The translations under genes were made by a program, and so were the position numbers. A DNA stretch of 31,646 nt from Ohtaekwangia sp036503775 (GTDB lineage: Bacteria > Bacteroidota > Bacteroidia > Cytophagales > Cyclobacteriaceae): positions 1-31,646 of the forward strand of contig DASXWH010000258.1 in NCBI GenBank assembly GCA_036503775.1. The letters are read 5' to 3'. Shown in pieces: positions 21,849-29,720 of the stretch; within the stretch, counting starts at the first letter, position 1, and every line of letters begins with the position of its first letter. The notes below the pieces were generated by a model. It searched no databases and was not told where the DNA came from. It saw only the letters and a program-made list of their open reading frames with translations.

Positions 21849-23486
21849 TTACATCATTCCACCCATACCGCCTCCGTGAGGCATGGCAGGTGCTTCTTTT
21901 TCTTCTGGTATTTCAGATACCACGGCTTCCGTAGTTAACAGAAGTCCAGCGATAGAAGCTGCATTTTCCAGTGCCAGACGGGATACCTTAGTCGGATCGA
22001 TAATACCGGCTTCGAAGAAGTTCTCGTATTTGTTTTCACGGGCATTGAAACCGTAATCTTTCTTGCCACCGCGAACATTGTTTACGATCACAGAACCTTC
22101 CTGGCCTGCGTTCTCTGCAATGGTTCTTAACGGAGCTTCCAAAGCCAGGCGAACGATGTTAACACCGGTAGCCTGATCATCGTTATCCAAACCAAGAGTT
22201 GAAATATCTTTCAGGGCATCGATAGCACGAATATATGCTACTCCACCACCTGGAACGATACCTTCCTGAACAGCTGCGCGGGTTGCATGCAATGCATCAT
22301 CAACGCGGTCTTTCTTCTCTTTCATCTCCACTTCCGTAGCAGCACCAATGTAAAGGATTGCTACACCGCCTGATAATTTAGCCAGACGTTCCTGAAGTTT
22401 TTCTTTATCGTAATCAGATGTTGTTGTGTCGATCTGCGCTTTGATCTGAGATACACGGCCCTGAATGTCATTTTTCTTACCGGCACCATTAACGATCGTT
22501 GTATTGTCTTTGTCGATGTTAACTTTTTCAGCACGGCCAAGCATATCCAGGGTAGCATTCTCCAGTTTGAAGCCTTGCTCTTCAGAGATCACTTTACCTC
22601 CGGTGAGGATAGCGATATCTTCCAGCATTGCTTTTCTGCGATCACCAAAACCAGGAGCTTTAACAGCGGCTACGCGTAACGCACCACGGATTTTATTTAC
22701 TACCAGGGTGGCCAATGCTTCACCTTCTACTTCTTCAGAGATGATAACCAGCGGCTTTCCGGTCTGTGCAGATTGCTCCAGGATAGGAAGCAATTCTTTC
22801 ATGCTGCTGATTTTCTTGTCGTAGATCAAAATGTAAGGGCTGTCTAAGTCAGCTTCCATTTTCTCCGTGTTAGTCACAAAGTAAGGCGACAAGTAACCGC
22901 GATCGAACTGCATACCTTCTACGGTCTTCACTTCGGTTTCAGTTCCTTTAGCTTCTTCTACAGTAATCACACCGTCTTTACCAACTTTGTCCATGGCATC
23001 GGCAATCATCTTACCGATAGTGGTGTCACTGTTGGAAGAAATGGTAGCTACCTGGGCGATCTCATTTGAATCTTTGATTTTCTTAGACTGCTTTTTCAGA
23101 TTTTCAACAACAGCATCAACAGCTTTGTCGATACCGCGTTTCAGATCCATTGGGTTAGCACCAGCCGCTACGTTTTTAATACCGTGAGCGTAGATAGCCT
23201 GAGCAAGTACAGTGGCGGTAGTAGTACCATCACCTGCAGCATCAGCCGTTTTAGAGGCTACTTCTTTCACGAGTTGTGCACCCATGTTTTCGATAGCATC
23301 TTTCAGTTCAATTTCTTTTGCAACAGAAACACCGTCTTTAGTTACTGTGGGGGCTCCGAATTTTTTATCCAGGATAACGTTGCGGCCTTTTGGACCCAGC
23401 GTAACTTTAACAGCATCCGCTAATTTGTCCACACCCTTTTTAATGCGGTCACGGGCGGAGGTATCAAAGGTTATTTCTTTAGCCAT
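21849..23486 (-). CDS. groL: Chaperonin GroEL (60 kDa chaperonin)
   Basis: The 545-aa chaperonin is unmistakable. The N-terminal equatorial segment has LADAVKVTLGPKGRNV and VTKDGVSVAKEIEL, the nucleotide-binding loop GDGTTTATVLAQAI lies at about 87-100, and the apical domain holds the PYILIYDKKISSMKELLP region. The C-terminus is the Gly-Gly-Met tail typical of GroEL (GGGMGGMM). It folds proteins in the cytosol as a double heptameric ring with GroES. The gene follows groES by 24 bp, and a terminator comes right after it. No CIRCE operator is visible upstream of the operon. Confidence 0.99.
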   Translation of the reverse strand: MAKEITFDTSARDRIKKGVDKLADAVKVTLGPKGRNVILDKKFGAPTVTKDGVSVAKEIELKDAIENMGAQLVKEVASKTADAAGDGTTTATVLAQAIYAHGIKNVAAGANPMDLKRGIDKAVDAVVENLKKQSKKIKDSNEIAQVATISSNSDTTIGKMIADAMDKVGKDGVITVEEAKGTETEVKTVEGMQFDRGYLSPYFVTNTEKMEADLDSPYILIYDKKISSMKELLPILEQSAQTGKPLVIISEEVEGEALATLVVNKIRGALRVAAVKAPGFGDRRKAMLEDIAILTGGKVISEEQGFKLENATLDMLGRAEKVNIDKDNTTIVNGAGKKNDIQGRVSQIKAQIDTTTSDYDKEKLQERLAKLSGGVAILYIGAATEVEMKEKKDRVDDALHATRAAVQEGIVPGGGVAYIRAIDALKDISTLGLDNDDQATGVNIVRLALEAPLRTIAENAGQEGSVIVNNVRGGKKDYGFNARENKYENFFEAGIIDPTKVSRLALENAASIAGLLLTTEAVVSEIPEEKEAPAMPHGGGMGGMM

Positions 23487-23510
23487 AGTATTTTTTACTT
23501 TTTGATTTAA

Positions 23511-23789
23511 TTAAATGATTCCGAAGATGTCAGAGTTACGCATGATGAGGTACTCTTTTCCATCGATGTTGATTTCCGTGCCGGCATACTTTCCGTACAG
23601 AACATTGTCGCCAACTTTAACCGTTACAGGCTTGTCTTTCAGACCTTCGCCAATAGCGATTACCTTGCCTTTCTGAGGCTTTTCTTTTGCAGTGTCAGGA
23701 ATGATGATTCCAGAGGCTGTTTTGGTTTCAGCTTCTGCGGGCTCAACAAGTACCCTGTCCTCATTCGGTTTGAAGTTGATTTTTGCCAT
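23511..23789 (-). CDS. groS: Co-chaperonin GroES
   Basis: The 92-aa protein has the usual GroES order: an N-terminal RVLVEPAEAETKTASGIIIPD containing the mobile loop that contacts GroEL (about 16-33), KGKVIAIGEG, VKVGDNVLYGKYAGTEI and YLIMRNSDIFGII at the end. It caps the GroEL ring. It heads the groES-groEL pair, so the promoter must lie in the 299-bp gap upstream. I found no exact TAnnTTTG box there, only two AAAATTTG near-matches, in line with a heat-shock promoter of unknown type. Confidence 0.99.
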   Translation of the reverse strand: MAKINFKPNEDRVLVEPAEAETKTASGIIIPDTAKEKPQKGKVIAIGEGLKDKPVTVKVGDNVLYGKYAGTEINIDGKEYLIMRNSDIFGII

Positions 23790-24088
23790 ATACGTAATGG
23801 ATTTTAAGGTTTACAAATTTTGACATTCTCCGCTTAACAGCTTTTGTGCCATCCGCGAAAAGTGACGCAAGAACGGACAAATTTTCAATATCTGGCAGGT
23901 TTTTAGGGGGAATTACCAGGAGAACTGACAACGGATTAAGAGAAGAGTGGCAGGGTGTCAGGCGTGAGGCCGAAAGCTCAAAGCTTAAGCCAATTAAGCT
24001 TTAGGCCTTCTACATTTAAGCTTTGAGCTTCTGCCTTTTGCTTTATGCTTTACGCTTTTTAAATTAAGAGAGTCAAAATAGTGCGGTT
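23790..24088. other. Long divergent intergenic region upstream of groES
   Basis: This 299-bp gap separates groES (minus) from the unknown gene at 24089 (plus). The groES side has two copies of AAAATTTG on the minus strand and no CIRCE or sigma-54 site. From 23974 to 24060 it holds the word array described separately. No RNA gene or short ORF of credible quality is visible. Confidence 0.6.
23974..24060. repeat. Seven-base-period word array with a 15-bp inverted repeat
   Basis: From 24021 the units read CTTTGAG, CTTCTGC, CTTTTG (6), CTTTATG, CTTTACG, CTTTTTA. The left part holds related words in inverted form: AAGCTCAAAGCTTAA (23974-23988) is the exact reverse complement of 24016-24030, with a 27-nt spacer. 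It lies 28 bp before the gene at 24089. Confidence 0.85.
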
Positions 24089-24805
24089 ATGGAAAAACTA
24101 TCGAAGGATTGGCTTACCCAGGGGTTAATTGATTTCGAGTATAAAAAATACCTGCTGCTGGCGTATCTGCAGGGTGTCAGAAACTCCTTTAACCGCGTAG
24201 AGTTATATCCTTTCCTGGCTGACCTGGTATTTCATTACCGCAATCTGGCGGCTATACGGGAGAATAAAACACTGATCCGGGAATCTTTTCCGAAGGAGCT
24301 TTCGCTGGAAGAATTTAAGAATCTGGAATTGAGCTACCGCAAACTGATTGAGGATGATGCCGTGATGAGTGAGCTGGAATCCATCATTGAATTCGCCATT
24401 CCGCAGATCAAGGATTCCCTGCAGGAAGGGACTATAATCTACGAATATGTAGAATCTCAGTGTGAGATATCTCCGATTGGCGTAACGCCACTGTATGGGA
24501 AGGAAGGCTACCTCTTTGTTACGCAACCACCGGAAAAGGAAACGATCATTTACCGGTATCAGGTTAGCATTTTTGAAGGAAGTCAGGAACAGCTACGAAG
24601 TCTGAATACCGAGTTCATTGAGTGCGTTGAGAAGAAGCCCCTGCATACCTATGAACGGATCAAGCTGGATCTGATCCGCAAGTTTACGGATATGCCAAAC
24701 CCGGCAACCTATCTGATATTATCTAAAATGAAATTTCCTTTTTCAGAGACCCTGATGCCGGTTGCCAAGAGACTTTTGGTTAAGCGCATTTCTCAGGCAG
24801 CGTAA
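24089..24805 (+). CDS. Conserved-looking protein of unknown function
   Basis: This 238-aa cytosolic protein has no signal peptide, membrane helix or motif I can name. It opens with a helical, Tyr/Leu-rich part (LIDFEYKKYLLLAYLQGVRN) and a charged helix region to about residue 115. A strand-rich middle follows (IIYEYVESQCEISPIGVTPL, GYLFVTQPP, TIIYRYQVSIFEG) and a basic C-terminal tail (RLLVKRISQAA). The all-helical then all-strand order suggests two domains. It is the only plus-strand gene between groES and miaB and splits that minus-strand cluster. Codon usage appears similar to its neighbours. Confidence 0.8.
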   Translation: MEKLSKDWLTQGLIDFEYKKYLLLAYLQGVRNSFNRVELYPFLADLVFHYRNLAAIRENKTLIRESFPKELSLEEFKNLELSYRKLIEDDAVMSELESIIEFAIPQIKDSLQEGTIIYEYVESQCEISPIGVTPLYGKEGYLFVTQPPEKETIIYRYQVSIFEGSQEQLRSLNTEFIECVEKKPLHTYERIKLDLIRKFTDMPNPATYLILSKMKFPFSETLMPVAKRLLVKRISQAA

Positions 24806-24895
24806 ACGTTGATCGTTATTGGTTTAACCGTAAGCAGTCAGGTTGGATATTCAGGAAACGATAATTGCTCGCAGCATACAGCAAACCGGAAAATG

Positions 24896-24921
24896 AAAAA
24901 GCCCCGCCAAGGCAGGGCTTT
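24896..24921 (-). terminator. Terminator downstream of secG
   Basis: On the minus strand AAAGCCCTGCC pairs with GGCGGGGCTTT (one T-G wobble) around a 2-nt loop, followed by TT. On the plus strand the same pairing would have a C-A mismatch, so the minus-strand gene secG is the likely client. Confidence 0.8.
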
Positions 24922-24942
24922 CGATATACCATAAAGAAAATC

Positions 24943-25281
24943 TTATTCTCCAGCGCTATCTGCCGGCTGTGAGTTCAGGTCCAAAGCAGGTGCCTGTGTG
25001 GCAGGAGCTTGCTCTCCGGCACGATCCAACACATCATTCGTTGAGCCCCCGGCATTAGGTGTTATAAAGTTAGTGGCAAGGCATAATACCATTATCGCAA
25101 CAATGAAGCTCCAGGTAAGCTTTTCCAGCAAATCCCCGGTCTTTTTCACGCCAATGATGTTACTGGCTGAAGATCCACCAAACTGGCTTGTGAGGCCACC
25201 ACCCTTAGAATTCTGCGCCAGGATCACCAAAACCAGCAGGAAAGCAAACAAAATGATCAATCCAATAACTAACTCGTACAT
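24943..25281 (-). CDS. secG: Protein translocase subunit SecG
   Basis: The 112-aa protein has the two-helix SecG plan: helix 1 at about 4-22 (VIGLIILFAFLLVLVILAQ), the cytosolic loop with the signature NSKGGGL and a Gly/Ser-rich segment through residue 45, then helix 2 (about 56-74). The tail after residue 75 is Ala/Pro/Gln-rich and longer than the minimal bacterial SecG, as often in Bacteroidota. It assists SecYE translocation. The gene lies 4 bp after the TPR-tailed protein and ends the lptE-side transcription unit. Confidence 0.95.
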   Translation of the reverse strand: MYELVIGLIILFAFLLVLVILAQNSKGGGLTSQFGGSSASNIIGVKKTGDLLEKLTWSFIVAIMVLCLATNFITPNAGGSTNDVLDRAGEQAPATQAPALDLNSQPADSAGE

Positions 25282-25285
25282 AATT

Positions 25286-26239
25286 TTACTTCTTCAAGTC
25301 CTCAATTTGAGCCGCAAAGTAAGCCTTTTTTTGTGGAAACTTCCAAATCAGCTTTTTAAGGACTTCTATTGCTTTGTCTTTTTTGCCCTGTTTTATCAGG
25401 ATTTCGACCAATGTTTCTGAAACTACATTATCGCCAAACTCACCGGTTTTAATGGTGGCCAGATCGCCACTATTACCGGCCACCTTATCTTTGGCGGGGG
25501 AGATGGAAGGCTGGCTTTTTATAAACTGATCGATGATCTCAATCTGTTCCTTTTGCTTTTCGTTTTCGGGTACGATCTCCTGTTTTGTGCTGATGATTTC
25601 ATCAATCAGTTCTTCACCCGGAGCATCTTTCTTTTTCTTTTTACCGGATGGCTTTGCGTGATCACTTTCTTCCGGTTCAGCTTGTTCTTTATGCTGGAGA
25701 GCCTTAGCCAGCTCAATGATTCTTTCTTTCTTTGATTTTGAAGATTCTTTGGTAGAATGTTCTGGTGATTCGGTGACTTCAGATTCTTTTGCCCGGGTAG
25801 TAGTAGGTGTTGATCTGACCTGTGAGGTGCTTTCGCCATCCACAAACATCATTTCAAAATTGTGCTTGAGCTCGTGAAGCCGTTCAAGGTCGTGTATCAC
25901 TTCTTCGGCCAGATCTTCTGAAATTACCTTTGCCGGAGGTACCTTAAAGGCACGGGTTGCACTTGGGGCAGCCTTGGCGGTGGGTGGCGTATCACTAACC
26001 ACGGGCATATCCACTGTCATTACCTCTTTTAAAACGCCCCGGTCAGCAGCATATACAGCTGCCAGTTGAAGTTCAGCTTGCTGATTACTAAATCCATGAT
26101 CCTTTGACAGACGAGCCGAAAGCGCATGTAATAGCTGGCTATAAGGAAAGCTTTCCTTCAGGGAAATAACCTCTTCTGCCTCATTTTGGGAGCTGGCGGA
26201 ATAGCGTTGTAAAACAGTTTTGAAATGGTCTTTTTCCAC
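25286..26239 (-). CDS. Charged protein with C-terminal TPR-like motif
   Basis: The 317-aa protein uses GTG 26239; an in-frame TAG four codons upstream leaves no ATG option. The N-terminal half has an amphipathic helix region (LKESFPYSQLLHALSARLSKD and similar), then a long low-complexity stretch of Lys, Glu, Ser and Pro (about 120-230). The C-terminus ends in VVSETLVEILIKQGKKDKAIEVLKKLIWKFP, a good TPR-like helix pair. No signal or membrane segment is seen. Its position between lptE and secG, with only 4 bp to secG, suggests a role tied to envelope assembly, but no function is recognised. The family appears to be Bacteroidota-typical. Confidence 0.82.
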   Translation of the reverse strand: MEKDHFKTVLQRYSASSQNEAEEVISLKESFPYSQLLHALSARLSKDHGFSNQQAELQLAAVYAADRGVLKEVMTVDMPVVSDTPPTAKAAPSATRAFKVPPAKVISEDLAEEVIHDLERLHELKHNFEMMFVDGESTSQVRSTPTTTRAKESEVTESPEHSTKESSKSKKERIIELAKALQHKEQAEPEESDHAKPSGKKKKKDAPGEELIDEIISTKQEIVPENEKQKEQIEIIDQFIKSQPSISPAKDKVAGNSGDLATIKTGEFGDNVVSETLVEILIKQGKKDKAIEVLKKLIWKFPQKKAYFAAQIEDLKK

Positions 26240-26271
26240 GGTCGGATGCCTCTAGGTAAAAATACTAAATT

Positions 26272-26847
26272 TTACCAATTGGCAACGGATGCGTTGAAGA
26301 TGTCATTGATGATACGCTGAAATATCTCCTTGATGTATTGCTCTTCCACATCGGCCAGATTCTGATCATTGGGGAAGTCCTTATAGAATGAAAAAGTTTT
26401 ATCCTTAAAGCTCATGGCATCATCGAGTGTATTTACATACGTTACCTTAACGGTAATGGTAAGGCGGGTAGAGGCCGCATTATTGATCTGGTTAGGATCT
26501 CCGGTGGCTACCGGAGAAATAGGCATTAATCTATAATCAGTGATCTCACCATCCATCTGAAGTTCTCCCTCTTCCTGAACAACACTAAGACTGGTATTCT
26601 GAATAAAGTAGTTTTTAATATCGTTCGTAAAGGTCTGGCCCATGGTAGGTGGCCCGAGGTCCGTATTGTTGTAAAACTCGGTGAAGGAAATACTCTTGGC
26701 TGTGGTACTCATACCACTGAATGAATAAACATTGCAGGCTTGAATGCCTGGTAAGGTGATCAGAAGAACGATGCACACGACTAATTGAATCCAGGAAGTC
26801 ACGTGCTTCTTGCTCGTTGATGTTGACTGGTGAATGTTATTCTTCAA
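26272..26847 (-). CDS. lptE: LptE-family LPS-assembly lipoprotein
   Basis: The 191-aa product has a polar N-terminal extension, a hydrophobic helix (about 18-34) and the lipobox IQAC with Cys38. The mature portion begins NVYSFSGMS, the region that in Bacteroidota LptE follows the lipidated Cys, then has alternating strands and a final helix (EEQYIKEIFQRIINDIFNASVANW). LptE works with LptD in the outer membrane to insert LPS. The 11-bp overlap with the upstream sigma-54 activator gene indicates translational coupling. An internal Met does not improve the signal, so the full-length start is kept. The assignment rests on family pattern and context. Confidence 0.8.
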   Translation of the reverse strand: MKNNIHQSTSTSKKHVTSWIQLVVCIVLLITLPGIQACNVYSFSGMSTTAKSISFTEFYNNTDLGPPTMGQTFTNDIKNYFIQNTSLSVVQEEGELQMDGEITDYRLMPISPVATGDPNQINNAASTRLTITVKVTYVNTLDDAMSFKDKTFSFYKDFPNDQNLADVEEQYIKEIFQRIINDIFNASVANW

Positions 26848-28090
26848 GGTCGTATTGTTTTATTTTCCGGTAGAGTGTTCTTTCTGAAATACCCAAATCG
26901 CGTGCCGCATATTTCCGTTTGTTGTTGTTTTTCTCCAGCGCACGGATAATAAGCTCCTTTTCCTTTTTCTCGATGGATAAAGATTCGTCTTCCGTTTCAT
27001 GCGAAATATCATGAACATCTTCTGAACTATCCACAGTTTGTGCGGGTGAGACATTCAGCAGAACAGGTTCAGAAGTTAGTGTATCTGAAGCACCCTGCAG
27101 ATCTTCAAACAGACCGGGGTGATCTTTTACGAGTTGTGAAGTTTTGGCCTGGTTGGGGTAATTCTCCAGGACAATCTTCTTCAGGTCATTGAAGTCTTTT
27201 TTCATGTCGAACAATACCTTATACAGGATATCGCGATCAGACAATCCTTCCTTATCGGCAGGTGCATTTCTGTACAATGCGGGGAGGCTGCTGTCTTTGG
27301 GCAGATAATGCTGAAGGATATCCGCATTGATATCCTTGTTGTCCGTAGAAAGAACGGATATCTGCTCCACCAGATTTTTAAGCTGACGGATATTACCGGG
27401 AAAACGATACTGAATCAGCAGTGCCTTAGCATCTTCCGTGAGGGCAATCGGCTTTACCCTGTATTTCTCTGCAAAATCGGTTGCAAATTTTCGAAACAGG
27501 AGTTCAATATCTTTTCCTCGCTCGCGTAATGGTGGTACATATATCGGCACCGTACTCAGGCGATAAAACAGGTCTTCCCTGAATTTTCCGTTCTCTACAT
27601 TCCGCATCAGGTTCACATTGGTAGCCGCTACCACACGCACATCTGTCTTTTGAACTTTTGATGAACCTACCTTGATAAATTCACCATTCTCAAGTACGCG
27701 CAGTAAACGCGCCTGGGTACCCAGCGGCATTTCGCCAATCTCGTCCAGGAAAATGGTTCCGCCATTTGTTACTTCGAAATAACCTTTGCGGGCTTCATGT
27801 GCACCGGTAAAGGATCCCTTCTCATGGCCAAAAAGTTCAGAATCAATCGTGCCTTCCGGGATAGAACCGCAGTTGATAGCAATGAACTGTCCGTGCTTAC
27901 GGGGACTTAAATGATGAATGATTTTGGAGAAGGATTCTTTACCACTGCCGCTTTCACCGGTGATGAGCACCGACATGTCCGTAGGTGAGACCTGAATAGC
28001 CACGCTCACTGCATTGTTGAGTAACGGGGAATTACCAATAATACCGAATCGCTGCTTAACGCTTTGTATTTCTGAATCTGCTATTGCCAT
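26837..28090 (-). CDS. Sigma-54-dependent transcriptional activator without a receiver domain
   Basis: The 417-aa protein has an AAA+ core of the NtrC class: Walker A GESGSGKE (45-52), the sigma-54 contact loop GSFTGA (92-97, a common variant of GAFTGA), Walker B GGTIFLDEIG (110-119) and an arginine-finger region FREDLFYRLS (about 170-179). A flexible charged linker (about 265-375) leads to a Fis-type helix-turn-helix (NNNKRKYAARDLGISERTLYRKI). There is no N-terminal receiver, GAF or PAS module, so activity must be controlled by another protein or by expression. It would activate RpoN promoters. It lies 46 bp downstream of miaB and overlaps lptE by 11 bp. Confidence 0.94.
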   Translation of the reverse strand: MAIADSEIQSVKQRFGIIGNSPLLNNAVSVAIQVSPTDMSVLITGESGSGKESFSKIIHHLSPRKHGQFIAINCGSIPEGTIDSELFGHEKGSFTGAHEARKGYFEVTNGGTIFLDEIGEMPLGTQARLLRVLENGEFIKVGSSKVQKTDVRVVAATNVNLMRNVENGKFREDLFYRLSTVPIYVPPLRERGKDIELLFRKFATDFAEKYRVKPIALTEDAKALLIQYRFPGNIRQLKNLVEQISVLSTDNKDINADILQHYLPKDSSLPALYRNAPADKEGLSDRDILYKVLFDMKKDFNDLKKIVLENYPNQAKTSQLVKDHPGLFEDLQGASDTLTSEPVLLNVSPAQTVDSSEDVHDISHETEDESLSIEKKEKELIIRALEKNNNKRKYAARDLGISERTLYRKIKQYDLEE

Positions 28091-28107
28091 GCTTCATATC
28101 CGTTAAT

Positions 28108-28142
28108 CGTTATCCCTGCCTGCCGGCAGGCAGGCGTTATCC
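28108..28142. repeat. Perfect 20-bp palindrome bracketed by an 8-bp direct repeat
   Basis: CCTGCCTGCCGGCAGGCAGG (28115-28134) is a perfect palindrome. It is flanked by CGTTATCC at 28108-28115 and 28135-28142, as if a short element had inserted with target duplication. The right copy carries the miaB stop codon. A third, inverted copy GGATAACG occurs in miaB at 28164-28171. Confidence 0.85.
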
Positions 28143-29618
28143 GAGTGCCTGTGCCCGCTTAGCGGATAACGGTTTTCCAATTAATGTTCCTCCTGTACAC
28201 TCTTCTACAAACACATCTACATATTCACCTTTTTTGTAATGCTCTTTCGGGAAGACAATTACTTTGTTGGTGCTGTTTCTTCCTTGCAGATGATCGTCTG
28301 AACGTTTTGAAAACCCTTCGATCAATACCCGCTGCGTTTTTCCAACGTCCATTTTATTCCGCAGAAATGAATGTTCACGCTGCTTCGCAATAATCTCATC
28401 CAGTCTGCGCTTCTTCACCTCTAATGGAATATCATCCGGATACTTTTTGGCGGCCAGTGTTCCGGGGCGCTCCGAGTAATAGAACATGTAGGCAAAGTCA
28501 AACTGAACAGCATCCATCAGGCTTAATGTATCGAGATGTTCTTCCTCTGTTTCGGAACAAAACCCGGTGATCATATCAGATGAGATGCCGCAGTCGTCAC
28601 CTAATATATCTTTGATCCTCTTTACTTTATCCAGGTACCACTCGCGTGAATATCCACGATTCATAAGTTCCAGAATATGACTGCTACCACTCTGCGCGGG
28701 CAGGTGAATGTACTTGCATATATTTTCATACCGGGCCATGGTATGGAGTACCTCATCGGTAATATCCTTGGGATGTGACGTTGAGAACCTGATCCGCAGA
28801 TCCGGATGTACATTAGCCACACGCTCCAGGAGATTAGCAAAGGTTACGACTTCATCAATACCGGCTTTTTCAATCCACGCTTTGTTGTTGTTCTCCGGGC
28901 TCCATTTGTACGAATCTACATTCTGACCCAGCAGGGTAACTTCACGATAGCCTTTATCGAAAAGATCTTTTGCTTCAGCCACAATAGATTCCGGATCGCG
29001 GCTTCGCTCTCTACCGCGTGTAAACGGTACTACACAGAAGGAACACATATTATCACACCCGCGCATGATCGAAATGAAAGCCGAAACTCCATTTGAATTC
29101 AGCCGCACGGGACTGATATCGGCATATGTTTCTTCACGGGAAAGAAATGTATTGATGGCTTTTTCACCATCTTCCACCTGTTCGATAAGTTTGGGGAGGT
29201 CACGGTAGGCGTCCGGACCTGCTACCAGGTCGACAATCTTTTCTTCTTCCAGTAATTTTGTTTTCAACCGCTCGGCCATACATCCCAGTACACCTACCAG
29301 CAATTCAGGCTTGTGTTTCTTCAGACCATTAATGTGGTTTAGTCTGAAGCGAACCGTTTGTTCAGCCTTTTCACGGATAGAACAGGTATTCAGAAAGACT
29401 ACATCCGCCTGGTTTATATCAGATGTGGTGTCAAATCCGTCTTTTTGAAGTATAGATGCAACAATCTCACTGTCAGAGAAATTCATCTGGCACCCATAGC
29501 TTTCAATATAGAGTTTCCGGCTCTTTCCCGTGTTCTGGTCCTTTGAAACGTGAACCGTTTCGCAGGCTTCTGTTTCCTGTGGACTTAGCACATCAAGGTC
29601 ACTTATCAGGTTCTCCAT
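28137..29618 (-). CDS. miaB: tRNA-2-methylthio-N6-dimethylallyladenosine synthase MiaB
   Basis: ATG 29618 gives 493 aa. The N-terminal MTTase domain has Cys43 (YGCQMN), Cys79 (NTCSIRE) and Cys113 (LGCMAE), ligands of the sulfur-donating 4Fe-4S cluster. The radical-SAM core has CDNMCSFC (Cys188, Cys192, Cys195), whose spacing C-x3-C-x2-C is diagnostic, and GRERSR follows. A TRAM domain (from about residue 425) closes the chain. The enzyme thiolates and methylates i6A37 in the anticodon loop of tRNAs. The in-frame TTG 29651 was rejected because the -7 box (29641-29648) would lie inside that longer reading. miaB heads the minus-strand cluster, 46 bp before the sigma-54 activator gene. Confidence 0.97.
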   Translation of the reverse strand: MENLISDLDVLSPQETEACETVHVSKDQNTGKSRKLYIESYGCQMNFSDSEIVASILQKDGFDTTSDINQADVVFLNTCSIREKAEQTVRFRLNHINGLKKHKPELLVGVLGCMAERLKTKLLEEEKIVDLVAGPDAYRDLPKLIEQVEDGEKAINTFLSREETYADISPVRLNSNGVSAFISIMRGCDNMCSFCVVPFTRGRERSRDPESIVAEAKDLFDKGYREVTLLGQNVDSYKWSPENNNKAWIEKAGIDEVVTFANLLERVANVHPDLRIRFSTSHPKDITDEVLHTMARYENICKYIHLPAQSGSSHILELMNRGYSREWYLDKVKRIKDILGDDCGISSDMITGFCSETEEEHLDTLSLMDAVQFDFAYMFYYSERPGTLAAKKYPDDIPLEVKKRRLDEIIAKQREHSFLRNKMDVGKTQRVLIEGFSKRSDDHLQGRNSTNKVIVFPKEHYKKGEYVDVFVEECTGGTLIGKPLSAKRAQALG

Positions 29619-29640
29619 GCTTCTTTCACCAATTAGGTCG

Positions 29641-29648
29641 CAAAAATA
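29641..29648 (-). promoter_or_regulatory. -7 box of the miaB promoter
   Basis: The minus strand reads TATTTTTG, an exact TAnnTTTG. Transcription would start near 29634, leaving a leader of about 16 nt before ATG 29618. No TTTG is found at the expected distance upstream. Confidence 0.45.
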
Positions 29649-29668
29649 CAATTTTTAGTGTTTTGACG

Positions 29669-29681
29669 TGACATCTTGTCA
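29669..29681. promoter_or_regulatory. Inverted repeat TGACA-TCT-TGTCA between divergent genes
   Basis: The 13-bp inverted repeat lies in the 123-bp gap between miaB (minus) and the carbonic anhydrase homologue (plus), about 20 bp upstream of the miaB -7 box. It could bind a dimeric regulator. Its reality as an operator is not shown by the sequence. Confidence 0.35.
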
Positions 29682-29685
29682 TGGA

Positions 29686-29720
29686 GATTTACGATTTACA
29701 ATTTACGATTGTAGATTTCC
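29686..29720. repeat. Seven-base-period tandem array, word GATTTAC
   Basis: Five successive units read GATTTAC, GATTTAC, AATTTAC, GATTGTA and GATTTCC with no phase break. The array shares the 12-mer GATTTACGATTT (reverse-complemented) with the array at 1635. It sits 21 bp before the carbonic anhydrase start. Confidence 0.85.

Noticed and set aside
23790..23900. Sigma-54-like TGGCAC upstream of groES (minus strand)
   Set aside because: The GG and GC dinucleotides are about 9 bases apart instead of the required 11, so it is not a -24/-12 promoter.
23790..23900. CIRCE operator (TTAGCACTC-N9-GAGTGCTAA) for groESL
   Set aside because: Looked for on both strands and not found; only AAAATTTG near-matches to the -7 box are present.
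24089..24805. Horizontal-transfer island
   Set aside because: The gene is on the opposite strand, but its base composition and codon choice look like its neighbours, and no tRNA, integrase or IS element is nearby.
28135..28171. Hairpin between CGTTATCCG (28135) and CGGATAACG (28163) as a miaB terminator
   Set aside because: The second arm lies within the miaB coding sequence and there is no T-tract; coincidence or a by-product of the inserted repeat is more likely.
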